A stretch of 64,000 bases of DNA from JAFGRU01 sp963665915. GTDB lineage: Bacteria; Desulfobacterota; Desulfuromonadia; Desulfuromonadales; JAAYDE01. Shown here piece by piece: positions 17,596 to 26,370 of this stretch. Under the pieces are notes generated by a model that worked only from the letters and a program-made list of their open reading frames with translations, was not told the origin of the DNA and did not search any database. The stretch covers positions 62,001 through 126,000 of the forward strand of contig CAXXSG010000002.1 of assembly GCA_963665915.2 (NCBI GenBank). Direction: 5' to 3'. How positions within the stretch are numbered: position 1 is the stretch's first letter; each line of letters starts with the position of its first letter. Made by a program: the position numbers and the translations under genes.

Positions 17596-18009
17596 TCACA
17601 TCGGCTGCGACTCGCGCAGTTCGATCAAATGCCCGACCGGGTCATGCACGAGCAGGCATTGGTTGGACAGGTCGATGCCGTGGAGTTTCTGATAATGCCA
17701 TTCCTGCTGCTGGAGACGCTTCTCGATCCGGTTCATGTCCGGGATGATCAGCGTGAATCGCCGGGCGATCGGATCGACCTGCGGATCGTGGCGGAACTCA
17801 AAGAACAGCCCGCAATGTGGGTTGCCCACGCCGTAGCCGCAGGGAATCTGCCGCTCCGGCGGCCACGGTTGCAGCCCCAGCAGTGTGCCGTAGAACCGCA
17901 GCACGTCGTCCAGCCGCTGGCGCGGAATGCCCACGCGCACCTCGCGTACGCAATGAACACTCGCCGGCGGCGGCTGGTTACGGTCGAGAATCGGCACAAC
18001 GTATACCAC
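17596..18009 (-). CDS. VOC (glyoxalase/dioxygenase-fold) family protein
   Basis: About 137 residues forming the beta-alpha-beta-beta-beta modules of the vicinal oxygen chelate fold: EVRVGIPRQRLDDVLRFYGT, then LLGL in the first half, and FTLIIPDMNRIEKRLQQQEW and LLVHDPVGHLIELRES in the second. The metal ligands cannot be assigned with certainty; the His in GNPHCGLFFEF and the Glu in LIELRES are the likely ones. Substrate unknown. Starts are poor: I use GTG 18009, giving VYVVPILDRN; a GTG at 18063 would extend it into repeat sequence. The gene is bracketed by two nearly identical 173-bp direct repeats, so it may have been moved or duplicated as a unit. Confidence 0.7.
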   Translation of the reverse strand: MVYVVPILDRNQPPPASVHCVREVRVGIPRQRLDDVLRFYGTLLGLQPWPPERQIPCGYGVGNPHCGLFFEFRHDPQVDPIARRFTLIIPDMNRIEKRLQQQEWHYQKLHGIDLSNQCLLVHDPVGHLIELRESQPM

Positions 18010-18201
18010 TGTAACGGTTTGAGGCAGGGAGAAGGAATGGCTAATTGCCAGAGAGGGGGCCACGGGGCTGAGTGTGAGCTAGGATTTAGGATTCAGGATC
18101 TAGGGTTCAGGGTTCAGGAAAGGGGGAGACGACGGAGGGGGCGAGGGGCTGAGGGGCCGAGTGTGGCACAGGCTAATAGCCTGTGTCGCTGCGGCCCCGG
18201 C

Positions 18202-18374
18202 CTCTGACCGGTCCTTTGTAGCGGCCGGGCTCCGTACCGGCCGTTGGTGGCCAAGCGGCCATGATGAGCCACTACTGCTTGATCTATCGTCTCTGCACGA
18301 TTATCGCCAAGCCGATCCCGCCTTGAGTCAGCACGTGGGAGTGACTGCTCCTTAACAGTCGCGGTTCTGAATTG
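18202..18374 (-). repeat. Dispersed intergenic repeat, copy downstream of VOC gene
   Basis: Matches 17261-17433 with two mismatches over 173 bases, same orientation. It is preceded at about 18160-18182 by the palindrome GGCACAGGCTAATAGCCTGT and at 18080-18125 by degenerate TTCAGGATCTAGGGTTCAGG text. From 18470 to 18660 the sequence continues with CGGTCAGAGACCGG, another GCAGGCTATTAGCCTGTG palindrome and a CCTTGACCCCTTGAACCC-type run, up to the ftcD leader. No gene is supported in 18375-18722. Confidence 0.85.
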
Positions 18375-18722
18375 AGGCGATTGGTGCTTCACGGCATTCA
18401 TCCTCCACGCTGCGCCAAAGGGTGGGGCACGCGATCAGGAGGGCATCCGACCAGGTGGGTGGGATTCGGGCACATCGGTCAGAGACCGGCGCCACACTGG
18501 CCTTTGACCAGTGCCACAACCGCGCAGGCTATTAGCCTGTGCCACACCTGGCCCCGGGGCCCCTTGAACCTACGGTCCTCGGTTCCTTGGCTCCTCGGCC
18601 CCTCGACCCCTTGACCCCTTGAACCCTTTGGCCCCCTTGGACCCTCGGCCTCTCTTCCCTTACGTTACACGTTTCACGCAGGCGATAGTCTCCACGTTTC
18701 ACAGCCACAGGAAGCGAGCATC

Positions 18723-20424
18723 ATGAGCGACCAGTTGATCGAATGCGTTCCGAATTTCAGCGAGGGCCGTGACCACGGCATCATCAAGCAGATTACCGAT
18801 GCGATCGAATCGGTTGAGGGGGTCACGCTGCTCGACGTCGATCCCGGGGCGGCGACGAATCGCACCGTGGTTACGTTCGTCGGGGCGCCCGAGCCCGTGC
18901 TCGAAGCCGCCGTTCGCGGCGGGCGCAAAGCCAAAGAGCTGATCGACATGAGCAAGCACAAGGGTGAGCACCCGCGTTTCGGCGCGATGGACGTTTGCCC
19001 GCTCGTGCCGGTCGCGAACATCACGATGGAAGAAACGGTGCCCCTGGGCGCACAAGCTCGGCCAGCGATTGGGCGAAGAAGTCGGTATCTCCGGCTATTT
19101 CTATGAGTCCGCCGCGAAGATTGAAGAGCGGCGGAACCTGGCCGTGTGCCGCGCCGGGGAATACGAAGCCCTCTCCGAGCGGCTCAAGGACGCGCGCTGG
19201 AAACCCGACTTCGGCCCCGGCACGTTTGATCCGAAGTACGGCGCCACGGCGGTCGGCGCGCGCGACTTCCTCGTCGCCTACAACGTCAACCTCAACACAA
19301 CCTCAACCCGCCGGGCAAATGCGATCGCGTTCGATGTGCGCGAGAAGGGCCGTGTGAAGACGGTCGACGGCAAACCGGGCAGCAAGGCCGTGCTCGACGA
19401 GCAGGGCAACAAGATGTGGACGCCGGGCTCGCTGAAGTGCGTAAAGGGCATCGGCTGGTTCATCGAGGAGTACGGCGTTGCCCAGATCTCGATGAATCTG
19501 ACCAACATCAGCGTTACGCCGGTGCATGTCGCATTTGATGAATGCTGCCAGAAGGCGGCGGAGCGCGGTATTCGCGTGACCGGCTCCGAACTGGTCGGTT
19601 TGATTCCGCTCAAGGCGATGCTCGATGCGGGGCGGTTCTTCCTCCGCCGGCAGCAGCGCTCGCTCGGCGTGTCCGACGCGGAGCTGATCAAGATCGCGGT
19701 CAAGAGCATGGGGCTCGACGAACTGTACCCGTTCAAGCCGGAAGAGAAGATCATCGAATACGCGATCGCGGCGCGGCAGGCGTCCGCCGGCAAGCGGCTG
19801 GTCGATATGACGATGGTTGGCTTCGTCCACGAAACCGCCAGCGAGAGCAAGGCGCCCGGCGGCGGATCGATCTCGGCGGCGATGGGTGCGATGGGTGCGG
19901 CCCTCGGCACGATGGTCGCGAACCTGTCGAGCCACAAACGCGGCTGGGACGAGCGTTGGGAAGAGTTCAGCCAGTGGGCCGAACGCGGCAAGGCTTGTCA
20001 CGATGAGTTGCTCAAGCTGATCGACGACGACACCGACGCGTTTAACAAGATTGTCGCCGCCTGGCGGCTGTCATCGTCTACGGACGAGGAAAAGGCGGCC
20101 AAGAAGCAGGCAATCCAGAACGCGACCAAGGAGGCGATTTCGATTCCGTTCCGCGTGATGGAGGTTGCGCTGGAATCGATGAGCGTTGCGAAAGGCATGG
20201 CAGAGACGGGCCTGAGTGCCTCAGCGTCCGACGCCGGCGTCGCCGCCCTCGCCGCCCGCAGCGCCGTGATGGGCGCGTTCCTCAACGTAAAAATCAATTC
20301 GCCGGACGTAGAAGACAAGGCGTGGCTGAAGGACATCCTCGATCGCGGAGCCGCGATTCAGGAGCAAGCCAAGCAGTTGGAGGCGGAGATTCTGGCGCTG
20401 GTGGAGGAGAAGATCAGGGGGTAA
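18723..20424 (+). CDS. ftcD: Glutamate formimidoyltransferase / formimido-THF cyclodeaminase fusion, with one +1 frameshift
   Basis: A bifunctional enzyme of histidine degradation: the N-terminal domain moves the formimino group from formiminoglutamate to tetrahydrofolate and the C-terminal domain releases ammonia. N-terminal signatures: IECVPNFSEGRDHGIIKQI at the start, then HPRFGAMDVCPLVPV. The cyclodeaminase domain begins around FVHETASESKAPGGGSISAA and ends in a helical bundle. After EETVPL the first frame becomes nonsense while the +1 frame continues with AHKLGQRLGEEVGISGYFYE. One extra G in the GGG at 19046-19048 explains this. Everything else is family-like, so the gene is probably intact in the organism or only recently broken. 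AGGAAG precedes the ATG at 18723. No hut genes are adjacent. Confidence 0.85.
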
Positions 20425-20510
20425 ACAGAGGGTTCAAGGGGCCAAAGGGGCCCAGTGTGGCACCAGGCAATGGCCTGTGCTGCTGTGGCACCGGTCTCCG
20501 ACCGGTTGAT
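20425..20510 (+). repeat. Short intergenic repeat cluster
   Basis: Directly after ftcD come GTTCAAGGGGCCAAAGGGGC, a palindrome variant GGCACCAGGCAATGGCCTGT and GGCACCGGTCTCCGACCGGT. The same order (purine run, AGGCTA palindrome, CCGGTCTCTGACCGG) recurs at about 18160, 21575 and 25580. Confidence 0.65.
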
Positions 20511-20539
20511 GTGATGACGTCGGGGGTTAAGGGGATGCG

Positions 20540-21574
20540 ATGAGATCTATATCAAGTTTGAGCGCTGTTGTGCTGTTCGCCTGTGCCGTTGCCTCAGTTG
20601 TCGCCGAGAACAATGACGAAATCGATCTGCGGCCGCGATGGACGGTGGGGCAGCGGGAGTACATAGAGTTCACTTGGGACAACGATGACACATACGCCAG
20701 CAGCGACACTTCCCCTGTCGGCAAGCCGTTTAAGGCTCGAATCATCCTGGGTTTTGTACAGAGGGTTGAGTCGATTACCTCCGGCGTCGGAACGACACTG
20801 TCACTGACCATCGATCGTGTTGCACTTGAACTGCGAACCGATGAGGAACAATTCGCATGCGATACGGATCGACCCTCCCAATCGAAGGGAACTCCACGGT
20901 TATGCAAACGAATCCAGGCACTCATCGGTCAGTCCTTTGAGGTGCTGATCAATGACAACGGAGTAGTGGTTTCGGTAACAGGGGCCGATGCAGTTGCACA
21001 GCGCATTATGCCGACAGGAGACGATGATCCCGGTTACGCGCAGTACCTATCCTTTCCCTTAACGGACACCATTCAGCAGGGCATATGGCAACGATTCTGG
21101 GGTTGCTACGCCTTTGCAGAAGTACGCGTCGGCGACAAGTGGCTCCGGACTATGCCCGGCACGAAGTGGCTCCCGTCGTTGGGTGTGATTTATCGACTGA
21201 CGAGACTGGATAAGCAAGACGGCGCGCCGGTCGTAATCGTGACGTACCGCATGCATATGGCGGAGGAGAAGGAGTGGCGCACGATTACGGAGGATCTCCG
21301 GTCCAAGAGCGGCCCCATTGAGATGGAAGGGCAGGCTGTCATCGATCTCCGATTGCTGCGCATCACGAACAGGACGGAGAAGTGTGATCAGCAGACACAA
21401 TCACGAGGCACGAAAAACGGGAGTTTCCCGCAGTGGTGGTCGCGAATCGAATCGAAAGCCAAACACCGCATCATCGTTACCAGTATGGAAGAGCGCAAAG
21501 CATCCCGCACATCGCAGGCAGAACCACGGCCTGCGAAGGAAGCCGAACCCGCTGACAAGGACGATGAGAGGTGA
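20540..21574 (+). CDS. Secreted protein of unknown function (DUF6263-like)
   Basis: 344 residues with a signal peptide (MRSISSLSAVVLFACAVASVVAE cleaved near residue 22). The mature part is beta-rich (WTVGQREYIEFTW, LSLTIDRVALEL, GQSFEVLINDNGVVVSV, RVGDKWLRTMPG), the pattern of planctomycete proteins annotated DUF6263, whose function is not known; the assignment is by pattern memory. The C-terminus is charged and rich in Lys, Glu and Pro. It has three Cys after the signal and no enzymatic motif. Start ATG 20540 follows AAGGGGATGCG. It stands alone between two repeat-filled gaps. Confidence 0.65.
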   Translation: MRSISSLSAVVLFACAVASVVAENNDEIDLRPRWTVGQREYIEFTWDNDDTYASSDTSPVGKPFKARIILGFVQRVESITSGVGTTLSLTIDRVALELRTDEEQFACDTDRPSQSKGTPRLCKRIQALIGQSFEVLINDNGVVVSVTGADAVAQRIMPTGDDDPGYAQYLSFPLTDTIQQGIWQRFWGCYAFAEVRVGDKWLRTMPGTKWLPSLGVIYRLTRLDKQDGAPVVIVTYRMHMAEEKEWRTITEDLRSKSGPIEMEGQAVIDLRLLRITNRTEKCDQQTQSRGTKNGSFPQWWSRIESKAKHRIIVTSMEERKASRTSQAEPRPAKEAEPADKDDER

Positions 21575-22071
21575 GTGTGGCATGGTCTAATAGCCTGTGC
21601 TCTTGTGGGACCGGTCTCTGACCGGTTGGTCGTAGCGGCCGCAGCTCTGCTCGGCCGTAGAGCGTTAGCCAGCACAACACGTCGGCCAACCCAGCTCGAC
21701 CAGCCAACCATTCAGAACCGCGACTGTAAAGGAGCAGCCAATCCCGCGAGCAGACTCATGGCGGGATCGGCTCGGCAAGGAGCATGCACAGACGAGAGAC
21801 CAGCAGGTTTGGTGCATTATGGCCAATCGATAACCAACGGCCGGTACGGAGCCCGGCCGCTACCCAAGCTCGGCCGGTACGGAGCCCGGCCGCTACGGAC
21901 CGGTCAGAGACCGGTGCCACACTTGAATCCTTGAGTCCTTGAATCCTTGAGTCCTTGAATCCTCGACTCCCTGAATCCTTGAGTCCTTGAATCCCTGAAT
22001 CCTTGACTCCTATTCCCTGAACCCTGGATCCTGAACCCTAAATCCTAACCCCTAAATCCTGGACCCCAACG
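21575..22071. repeat. Repeat-filled gap: palindrome, dispersed repeat (inverted) and degenerate octamer run
   Basis: From left to right: TGGTCTAATAGCCTGTGC and ACCGGTCTCTGACCGGT; a full copy of the dispersed repeat in the plus orientation (about 21633-21863), with conserved core TTCAGAACCGCGACTGTAAA at 21711-21730 and CGGCCGGTACGGAGCCCGGC near 21838; a second short copy of that end at about 21866-21895; CCGGTCAGAGACCGG near 21899; then about 140 bases of degenerate TTGAATCC / TTGAGTCC octamers ending in CCTGAACCCTAAATCCTAAC just before the next start codon. No gene is supported. Confidence 0.8.
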
Positions 22072-22857
22072 ATGAACCCCTGGCAAGCATTCTTCAAGGA
22101 ACATGCCGCCTCGTACGACAACGAAATCTTCGTCCAGAACACCGCCGCGGAGATTCCATTCCTCGTGAAGGAACTGGAGCTGCGCGACGGGGCGCAGGTG
22201 CTCGACGTTGGCTGCGGCACCGGGCGGCACAGTGCCGAATTGGCCCGCCTGGGGTATCGCATGACCGGTGTCGATCTGTCGCCGGACATGTTGGCGGTGG
22301 CCAGCAAGCGGGCGGCGGACGCCAGCGTGGAGGTGGAACTCGTCAACTCCAACGCGGCGGACTTCGTGCGGCCGGACGCGTTCGACGCGGCGATCTGTCT
22401 GTGCGAGGGCGCGATGTGCCTGCTCGGACCGGACGACGACGACCTTCAGCGCGACCAGATCATCCTCGGCAATGTATTCCGCTCGCTCCGCCCCGGCGGG
22501 CGGTTCTTGTTCAACGTGCTCAACGCCTGCCGCATGATTCGTCTGTACAACGATGACGACGTTGTTGCCGGGAAGTTTGACCCGGTCGAACTGGTCGAAT
22601 ACACCGATCCGTCCGCCGTCGAATCGACGGCAGAGAGTTCTGCTCCTGCATCAAACCCGCCGACGGCGCGCTTGCCCGTGCCACGATCCCAGGATTTGCG
22701 CGAACGCGGCTATACCGCACCGGAGATCCGCCGCATGGTGCTCCAAGCCGGTTTCGAGCTGCTGGGCCTCTACGGCGGCACCGCCGGAGACTGGGGCCAC
22801 CGCCCGCCGAAGATGGATGAGTATGAATTGATGATTGTTGCGCGGCGACCAGTGTAG
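22072..22857 (+). CDS. Class I SAM-dependent methyltransferase
   Basis: A 261-residue Rossmann-fold methyltransferase. SAM motif I is VLDVGCGTGRHSAEL (residues 43-57), followed by GVDLSPDMLAVASKRA (motif post I), FDAAICLCEGAMCLLG near 104 and FRSLRPGGRFLFNVLNA near 137. The middle of the C-terminal half has an Ala/Ser/Pro-rich insertion before DLRERGYTAPEIRRMVLQAG, which looks like a substrate lid. Substrate unknown; small-molecule methyltransferases of this shape are common. No family-specific neighbour helps. The start codon is immediately preceded by the degenerate octamer repeat and lacks a good ribosome-binding site. Confidence 0.85.
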   Translation: MNPWQAFFKEHAASYDNEIFVQNTAAEIPFLVKELELRDGAQVLDVGCGTGRHSAELARLGYRMTGVDLSPDMLAVASKRAADASVEVELVNSNAADFVRPDAFDAAICLCEGAMCLLGPDDDDLQRDQIILGNVFRSLRPGGRFLFNVLNACRMIRLYNDDDVVAGKFDPVELVEYTDPSAVESTAESSAPASNPPTARLPVPRSQDLRERGYTAPEIRRMVLQAGFELLGLYGGTAGDWGHRPPKMDEYELMIVARRPV

Positions 22858-23283
22858 AAAGCCGGTCAGCGTAGGGATGGGGGGGTAGGGGTGACAAGGT
22901 AGAGTACGAGTGTTGGAACGGGGAGTGGCCGAGTCGCCTCCCAATCCGCACCGTCAGGATCGTGCCAATATCCGCCGTCGAATGCTGACCCAAGCTGAGT
23001 CAGTGCACGCCCAGCCGCCACGTGTTCAACAGCCCTTCGCAAGTCTACACGGCCGGCCAGCAGGCGGGGTGGCAATCCGCGCAGGGAAGATCTATGGAAG
23101 GGCCGTGAAATATCTTTTTTGATAGGGAACACTTGCCAAGGAGCAGATGGCAGCGTAATGTAGGTTTCTCGCGTCCTGTTGTATCGGTGGCTTCTGTTTC
23201 TTGTTCATTCAAGTCTCGCTGCGCGTGCGCTGTTTGCCTGGGTTGGCGGGGGCATGCTGCGGCAACAGTGGAGGTAAACAGAG
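22858..23283. other. Gap without a supportable gene
   Basis: 426 bases. A minus-strand frame (22866-23132) and a plus-strand frame (22910-23122) are open but show no family features or ribosome-binding sites. None of the common repeat elements was found here. The right end carries the GGAGGTAAACAGAG ribosome-binding site of the following lipoprotein gene. Confidence 0.45.
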
Positions 23284-24267
23284 ATGATCCGTATAGACCG
23301 TCGTTGCGTTCTGGCGGCATTGATTCCTCTCTTCTTGACAGGCTGCGCGACGCGCAAGGATGTTGAGATGATGATTGCGCAGTCAGAGCAGACGTTGCGA
23401 AAGGAGCGAGTTGCGGCTTGCGAGCAATTGGAGAAGGATCTACGCGCAGATATGGCTGTTTCGGACGGTCGCCTGCAACAGAGGATCACGGCGCTCTCGG
23501 ACAGTCTAGAGGCGGTCGCCAACCGTTTGCAGAGTGCATTGAAGGACGAGGCGCTCGATCGCGCGCAGTCGGATCATTCATTGCTGGAAACCATCAACAA
23601 GAACGCTATAGCTACCAACACACGCATCGATCAGCTCGATCTGAAGATTGATCAGGCGGTTGCGGAATTGTATGCGGCTTTGACCGCCGCCCGAAAGGAT
23701 ATGGCAGATCTGCGCATGATGTTGGCGCGGATGCCGCTCGATTACAGCGGGCTGATGTTTATCGCTGGCAGCAACATTGCGGACCAAATCGACACAGTAG
23801 CGAGAAAGCATGTGCCGCGGGAGATGGGCGACGTGGCCCCGGTAATTATCGTTCTTGATGCGAGCAACAAGAACGGTGCGTACTGTGTGCTGGGCTACGA
23901 CCTCAGCCACCAGATCGCCGCGATTCTGGGGGCACGGCAGTTGACGTCATCGCCGATTCGCACCCAGGACGACGTAGAGCAAAAGATGGTGAAGCTGATC
24001 TTCGGCGAAGCGCCGGACATCTACAATCGTGAACACCTGGAGGCAATCGGGATCAACCCGGAACATCTGTTCTATCTGTCAGGGCGAATCGAGAGATCTG
24101 GCAGCGGTTACCGGGCATTTTACCAATTGCATCGTGGGACTACTGATGAGCTGTACCCGGTAAGCACTACCGGTGAGACGATTCCACGAACCGAAGACAC
24201 GGACTTGAAGTTCGAGGAGACGCACCTTACTCCACTGCAACGTGCGCAAGCCGAGAAAGAGGATTAA
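23284..24267 (+). CDS. Coiled-coil lipoprotein
   Basis: 327 residues, starting with a lipoprotein signal (LAALIPLFLTGC, lipobox Cys at residue 21) and a strong GGAGG ribosome-binding site. Residues about 25-150 are heptad-rich and should form a long coiled coil (QSEQTLRKERVAACEQLEKD, then ALSDSLEAVANRLQSALKDE and AELYAALTAARKDMADLRMM). A globular C-terminal domain follows with PVIIVLDASNKNGAYCVLGY and later TTGETIPRTEDTDLKFEETH. Family not recognised. The layout (membrane anchor, periplasmic stalk, globular head) suggests a structural or sensory envelope protein; that is inference only. Confidence 0.75.
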   Translation: MIRIDRRCVLAALIPLFLTGCATRKDVEMMIAQSEQTLRKERVAACEQLEKDLRADMAVSDGRLQQRITALSDSLEAVANRLQSALKDEALDRAQSDHSLLETINKNAIATNTRIDQLDLKIDQAVAELYAALTAARKDMADLRMMLARMPLDYSGLMFIAGSNIADQIDTVARKHVPREMGDVAPVIIVLDASNKNGAYCVLGYDLSHQIAAILGARQLTSSPIRTQDDVEQKMVKLIFGEAPDIYNREHLEAIGINPEHLFYLSGRIERSGSGYRAFYQLHRGTTDELYPVSTTGETIPRTEDTDLKFEETHLTPLQRAQAEKED

Positions 24268-24573
24268 GGTCCGCGCACGTATAGTTGGCATAGTCTCGAT
24301 CGATGATCAGAACCGCGACCGTGAAGGGGCAGCCGCGGTTCTGGTTGTCGCCTCGGGGCAGAGCTTGCAGCACAGTAGTAACCGGTCAGAGACCGGTGCC
24401 ACACTTGAACCCCTCGATCCTGGAATTCCGAATCCCGAATCCCAAATCTCAAATCCGAAATCCTGAAATCTCCCCCCGTACTCCTTGCCTCTTAATCCCT
24501 ACTCCCCGTCTAATCCGCAAGAACGATCAAGCGGCCGCTTTCTGGTCTGGTTACTTTCGCATTCGGTGAAACC
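24268..24573. repeat. Repeat remnants and degenerate octamer run
   Basis: Contains a short copy of the dispersed core in plus orientation (CAGAACCGCGACCGTGAAGG at about 24308-24327), an ACCGGTCAGAGACCGGTGCC element near 24380, then a run of GAATCCCGAATCCCAAATCT-type text to about 24500. No gene; the last bases carry the leader of the AraC-family gene. Confidence 0.65.
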
Positions 24574-25479
24574 ATGAAGACACAGACCCAACGTGATTAC
24601 GAAGAGCGAATCCTCCGGGTGCTGGTGCATATCCAGCAGCACCTCGACCACGCCCTGGATCTCGACGCACTCGCCGCCGTCGCCAACTTCTCGCCGTTCC
24701 ATTTCCACCGCGTTTTCCGCGGCATGGTCGGCGAGACGGTCGCGCAGCATGTCCGGCGGTTGCGGCTGGAACGAGCGGCGTGGCAGCTTCGCGACAGCAT
24801 GGCGCCGATTACGCAGGTTGCGTTCGACGCCGGCTATGAAACGCACGAGGCGTTCACACGTGCGTTTCGGTCGCTGTTCGACGCTTCGCCCAGCGAGTTC
24901 CGCGAGGCCAACCGGCGGGTGCCGGTGCCGGCGGCGGCGACGAGTGTTCACTACGACCCCGAGGGCGAGCTCTGCGAATTCACATCGATTGGGCCTGAAT
25001 GGCTGAGAGGAGCCCCCATGGAAGCGAGAATCGAGAAGCTCGAACTGATGCGCGTTGCCTTCGTTCGCCACGTCGGCCCATACGATCAGGTCGGCCAGGC
25101 GTGGCAGAAGCTGTGTGCCTTCGCCGGCCGCCGCGGCCTGTTTGGCCCGAACACGCAGATGTTCGGCATGTGCCACGACGACCCGGAAGTCACCGCGCCC
25201 GAGAACATCCGCTACGACGCCTGCATCGTCGTCGGCGACGGCATCGCGGCCGAAGGCGAGATCGGTATCCAGGAAGTTCCCGGCGGCGAATTCGCCGTCA
25301 CAACACATCACGGCCCGTACGTCGGCCTGAAAGACACGTACGCCCAACTCTACGGTCAGTGGATCCCCGCCCAGGGCCGCGAACCCGACCTCCGCCCCAG
25401 CCTGGAGTTCTATCGCAACGATCCGAACACAACCAAGCCGGAAGACCTGGTGACGGATATCTTCGTCGCGTTGCGGTGA
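24574..25479 (+). CDS. AraC-family regulator with GyrI-like effector domain
   Basis: 301 residues. The first 110 form an AraC/XylS pair of helix-turn-helix motifs (LDALAAVANFSPFHFHRVFR and ITQVAFDAGYETHEAFTRAF, with SPSEFREANRR closing the domain). Residues from about 148 form a GyrI-like small-molecule-binding domain (EARIEKLELMRVAFVRHVGP, then EVPGGEFAVTTHHGPYVGL). This is the architecture of Rob/SbmC-type and multidrug-responsive regulators: the C-terminal domain binds an amphipathic or aromatic ligand and the N-terminal domain activates transcription. The target is unknown; no transporter is adjacent. It is flanked on both sides by repeat clusters. Confidence 0.9.
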   Translation: MKTQTQRDYEERILRVLVHIQQHLDHALDLDALAAVANFSPFHFHRVFRGMVGETVAQHVRRLRLERAAWQLRDSMAPITQVAFDAGYETHEAFTRAFRSLFDASPSEFREANRRVPVPAAATSVHYDPEGELCEFTSIGPEWLRGAPMEARIEKLELMRVAFVRHVGPYDQVGQAWQKLCAFAGRRGLFGPNTQMFGMCHDDPEVTAPENIRYDACIVVGDGIAAEGEIGIQEVPGGEFAVTTHHGPYVGLKDTYAQLYGQWIPAQGREPDLRPSLEFYRNDPNTTKPEDLVTDIFVALR

Positions 25480-26370
25480 GGAGGGGAGCGAGGGGGGATT
25501 AGGAAGAAAGGGTTCAGGGTTCGGGCTTCGGAGAAGAAGGATTTGAGGGGGAAGTGAGGGGCCAAGGGACCGAGGGGCCAAGTGTGGCACAGGCTAATAG
25601 CCCGTGCTGCTGTGGCATCGGTCTCTGACCGGTGGTAGCGGCCGGGCTCCGTACCGGCCGTTGGTTGTCGATCGGCCATGATGCGCCAAACCGGCGGGGA
25701 CTCTCGGCTCTGCACATCTGTTTGCGAAGCCAGATCCGCCTTGAGTCTGCACGCGAGAGTGGCTGCTCCTTTACAGTCGCGGTTCTGAATGGTTGGCTGG
25801 CAGGGTTGGCCGACGTGTTGTGTTTGCTGACACTCTACGGCCGGGCTCCGTACCGGCCGTTGGTTGTTGATCGGCCATGATGCGCCAATACTGCTTGATC
25901 TATCGTCTCTGCACGATTATCGCCAAGCCGATTCCGCCTTGAGTCTGCACGCGAGAGTGGCCGCTCCTTAACAGTCGCGGTTCTGAATGGTTGGCTGGCA
26001 GGGTTGGCCGACGTGTTGTGTTTGCTGACACTCCACGGCCGGGCTCCGTACCGGCCGTTGGTTGTCGATCGGCCATGATGCGCCAAACCTGCGGGGACTC
26101 TCGGCTCTGCACATCTGTTTGCGAAGCCAGATTCGCCTTGAGTCTGCACGCGAGAGTGGCCGCTCCTTAACAGTCGCGGTTCTGAATGGTTGGCTGGCAG
26201 GGTTGGCCGACGTGTTGTGTTTGCTGACATTCCACGGCCGAGCAGAGCTCGGCCGCTACCCACTCGAATCCTTGAATCCTCAGATCCTCAGATCCTCGGA
26301 TCCTGTGGTCTTCAGATTCTCGAACACTTCTTCTCTGAACCCTGAACCCCGAACCCTGAACCCTCTTCCC
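25480..26370. repeat. 891-base gap filled by intergenic repeats
   Basis: Begins with purine-rich AGGGTTCAGGGTTCGGGCTTC text, then GGCACAGGCTAATAGCCCGT and CGGTCTCTGACCGGT. Next come three tandem 198-199-bp units (25639-26233, listed separately). It ends with CTTGAATCCTCAGATCCTCA and CTGAACCCTGAACCCCGAAC text that abuts the stop codon of the YhaM-like gene at 26371. Frames that read through it are repeat translations, not genes. Confidence 0.85.
25639..26233 (-). repeat. Three tandem copies of a 198-bp repeat unit
   Basis: Units at 25639-25837, 25838-26035 and 26036-26233. Each begins CGGCCGGGCTCCGTACCGGC, runs through CATGATGCGCCAA and the core CTGCTCCTTTACAGTCGCGG (or CTGCTCC-TTAA variants), and ends GGTTGGCTGGCAGGGTTGGC followed by CGACGTGTTGTGTTTGCTGA. 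Units 1 and 3 are closest in the middle; unit 2 carries the ATACTGCTTGATCTATCG version seen at 17.3 and 18.2 kb. So the array mixes two subtypes. Confidence 0.9.

Noticed and set aside
22866..23132. 88-codon minus-strand frame in the gap after the methyltransferase
   Set aside because: No start signal or recognisable features.
25639..26233. Possible CRISPR array
   Set aside because: The units are 198 bp and fully repetitive, with no short repeat/unique spacer alternation and no cas genes.
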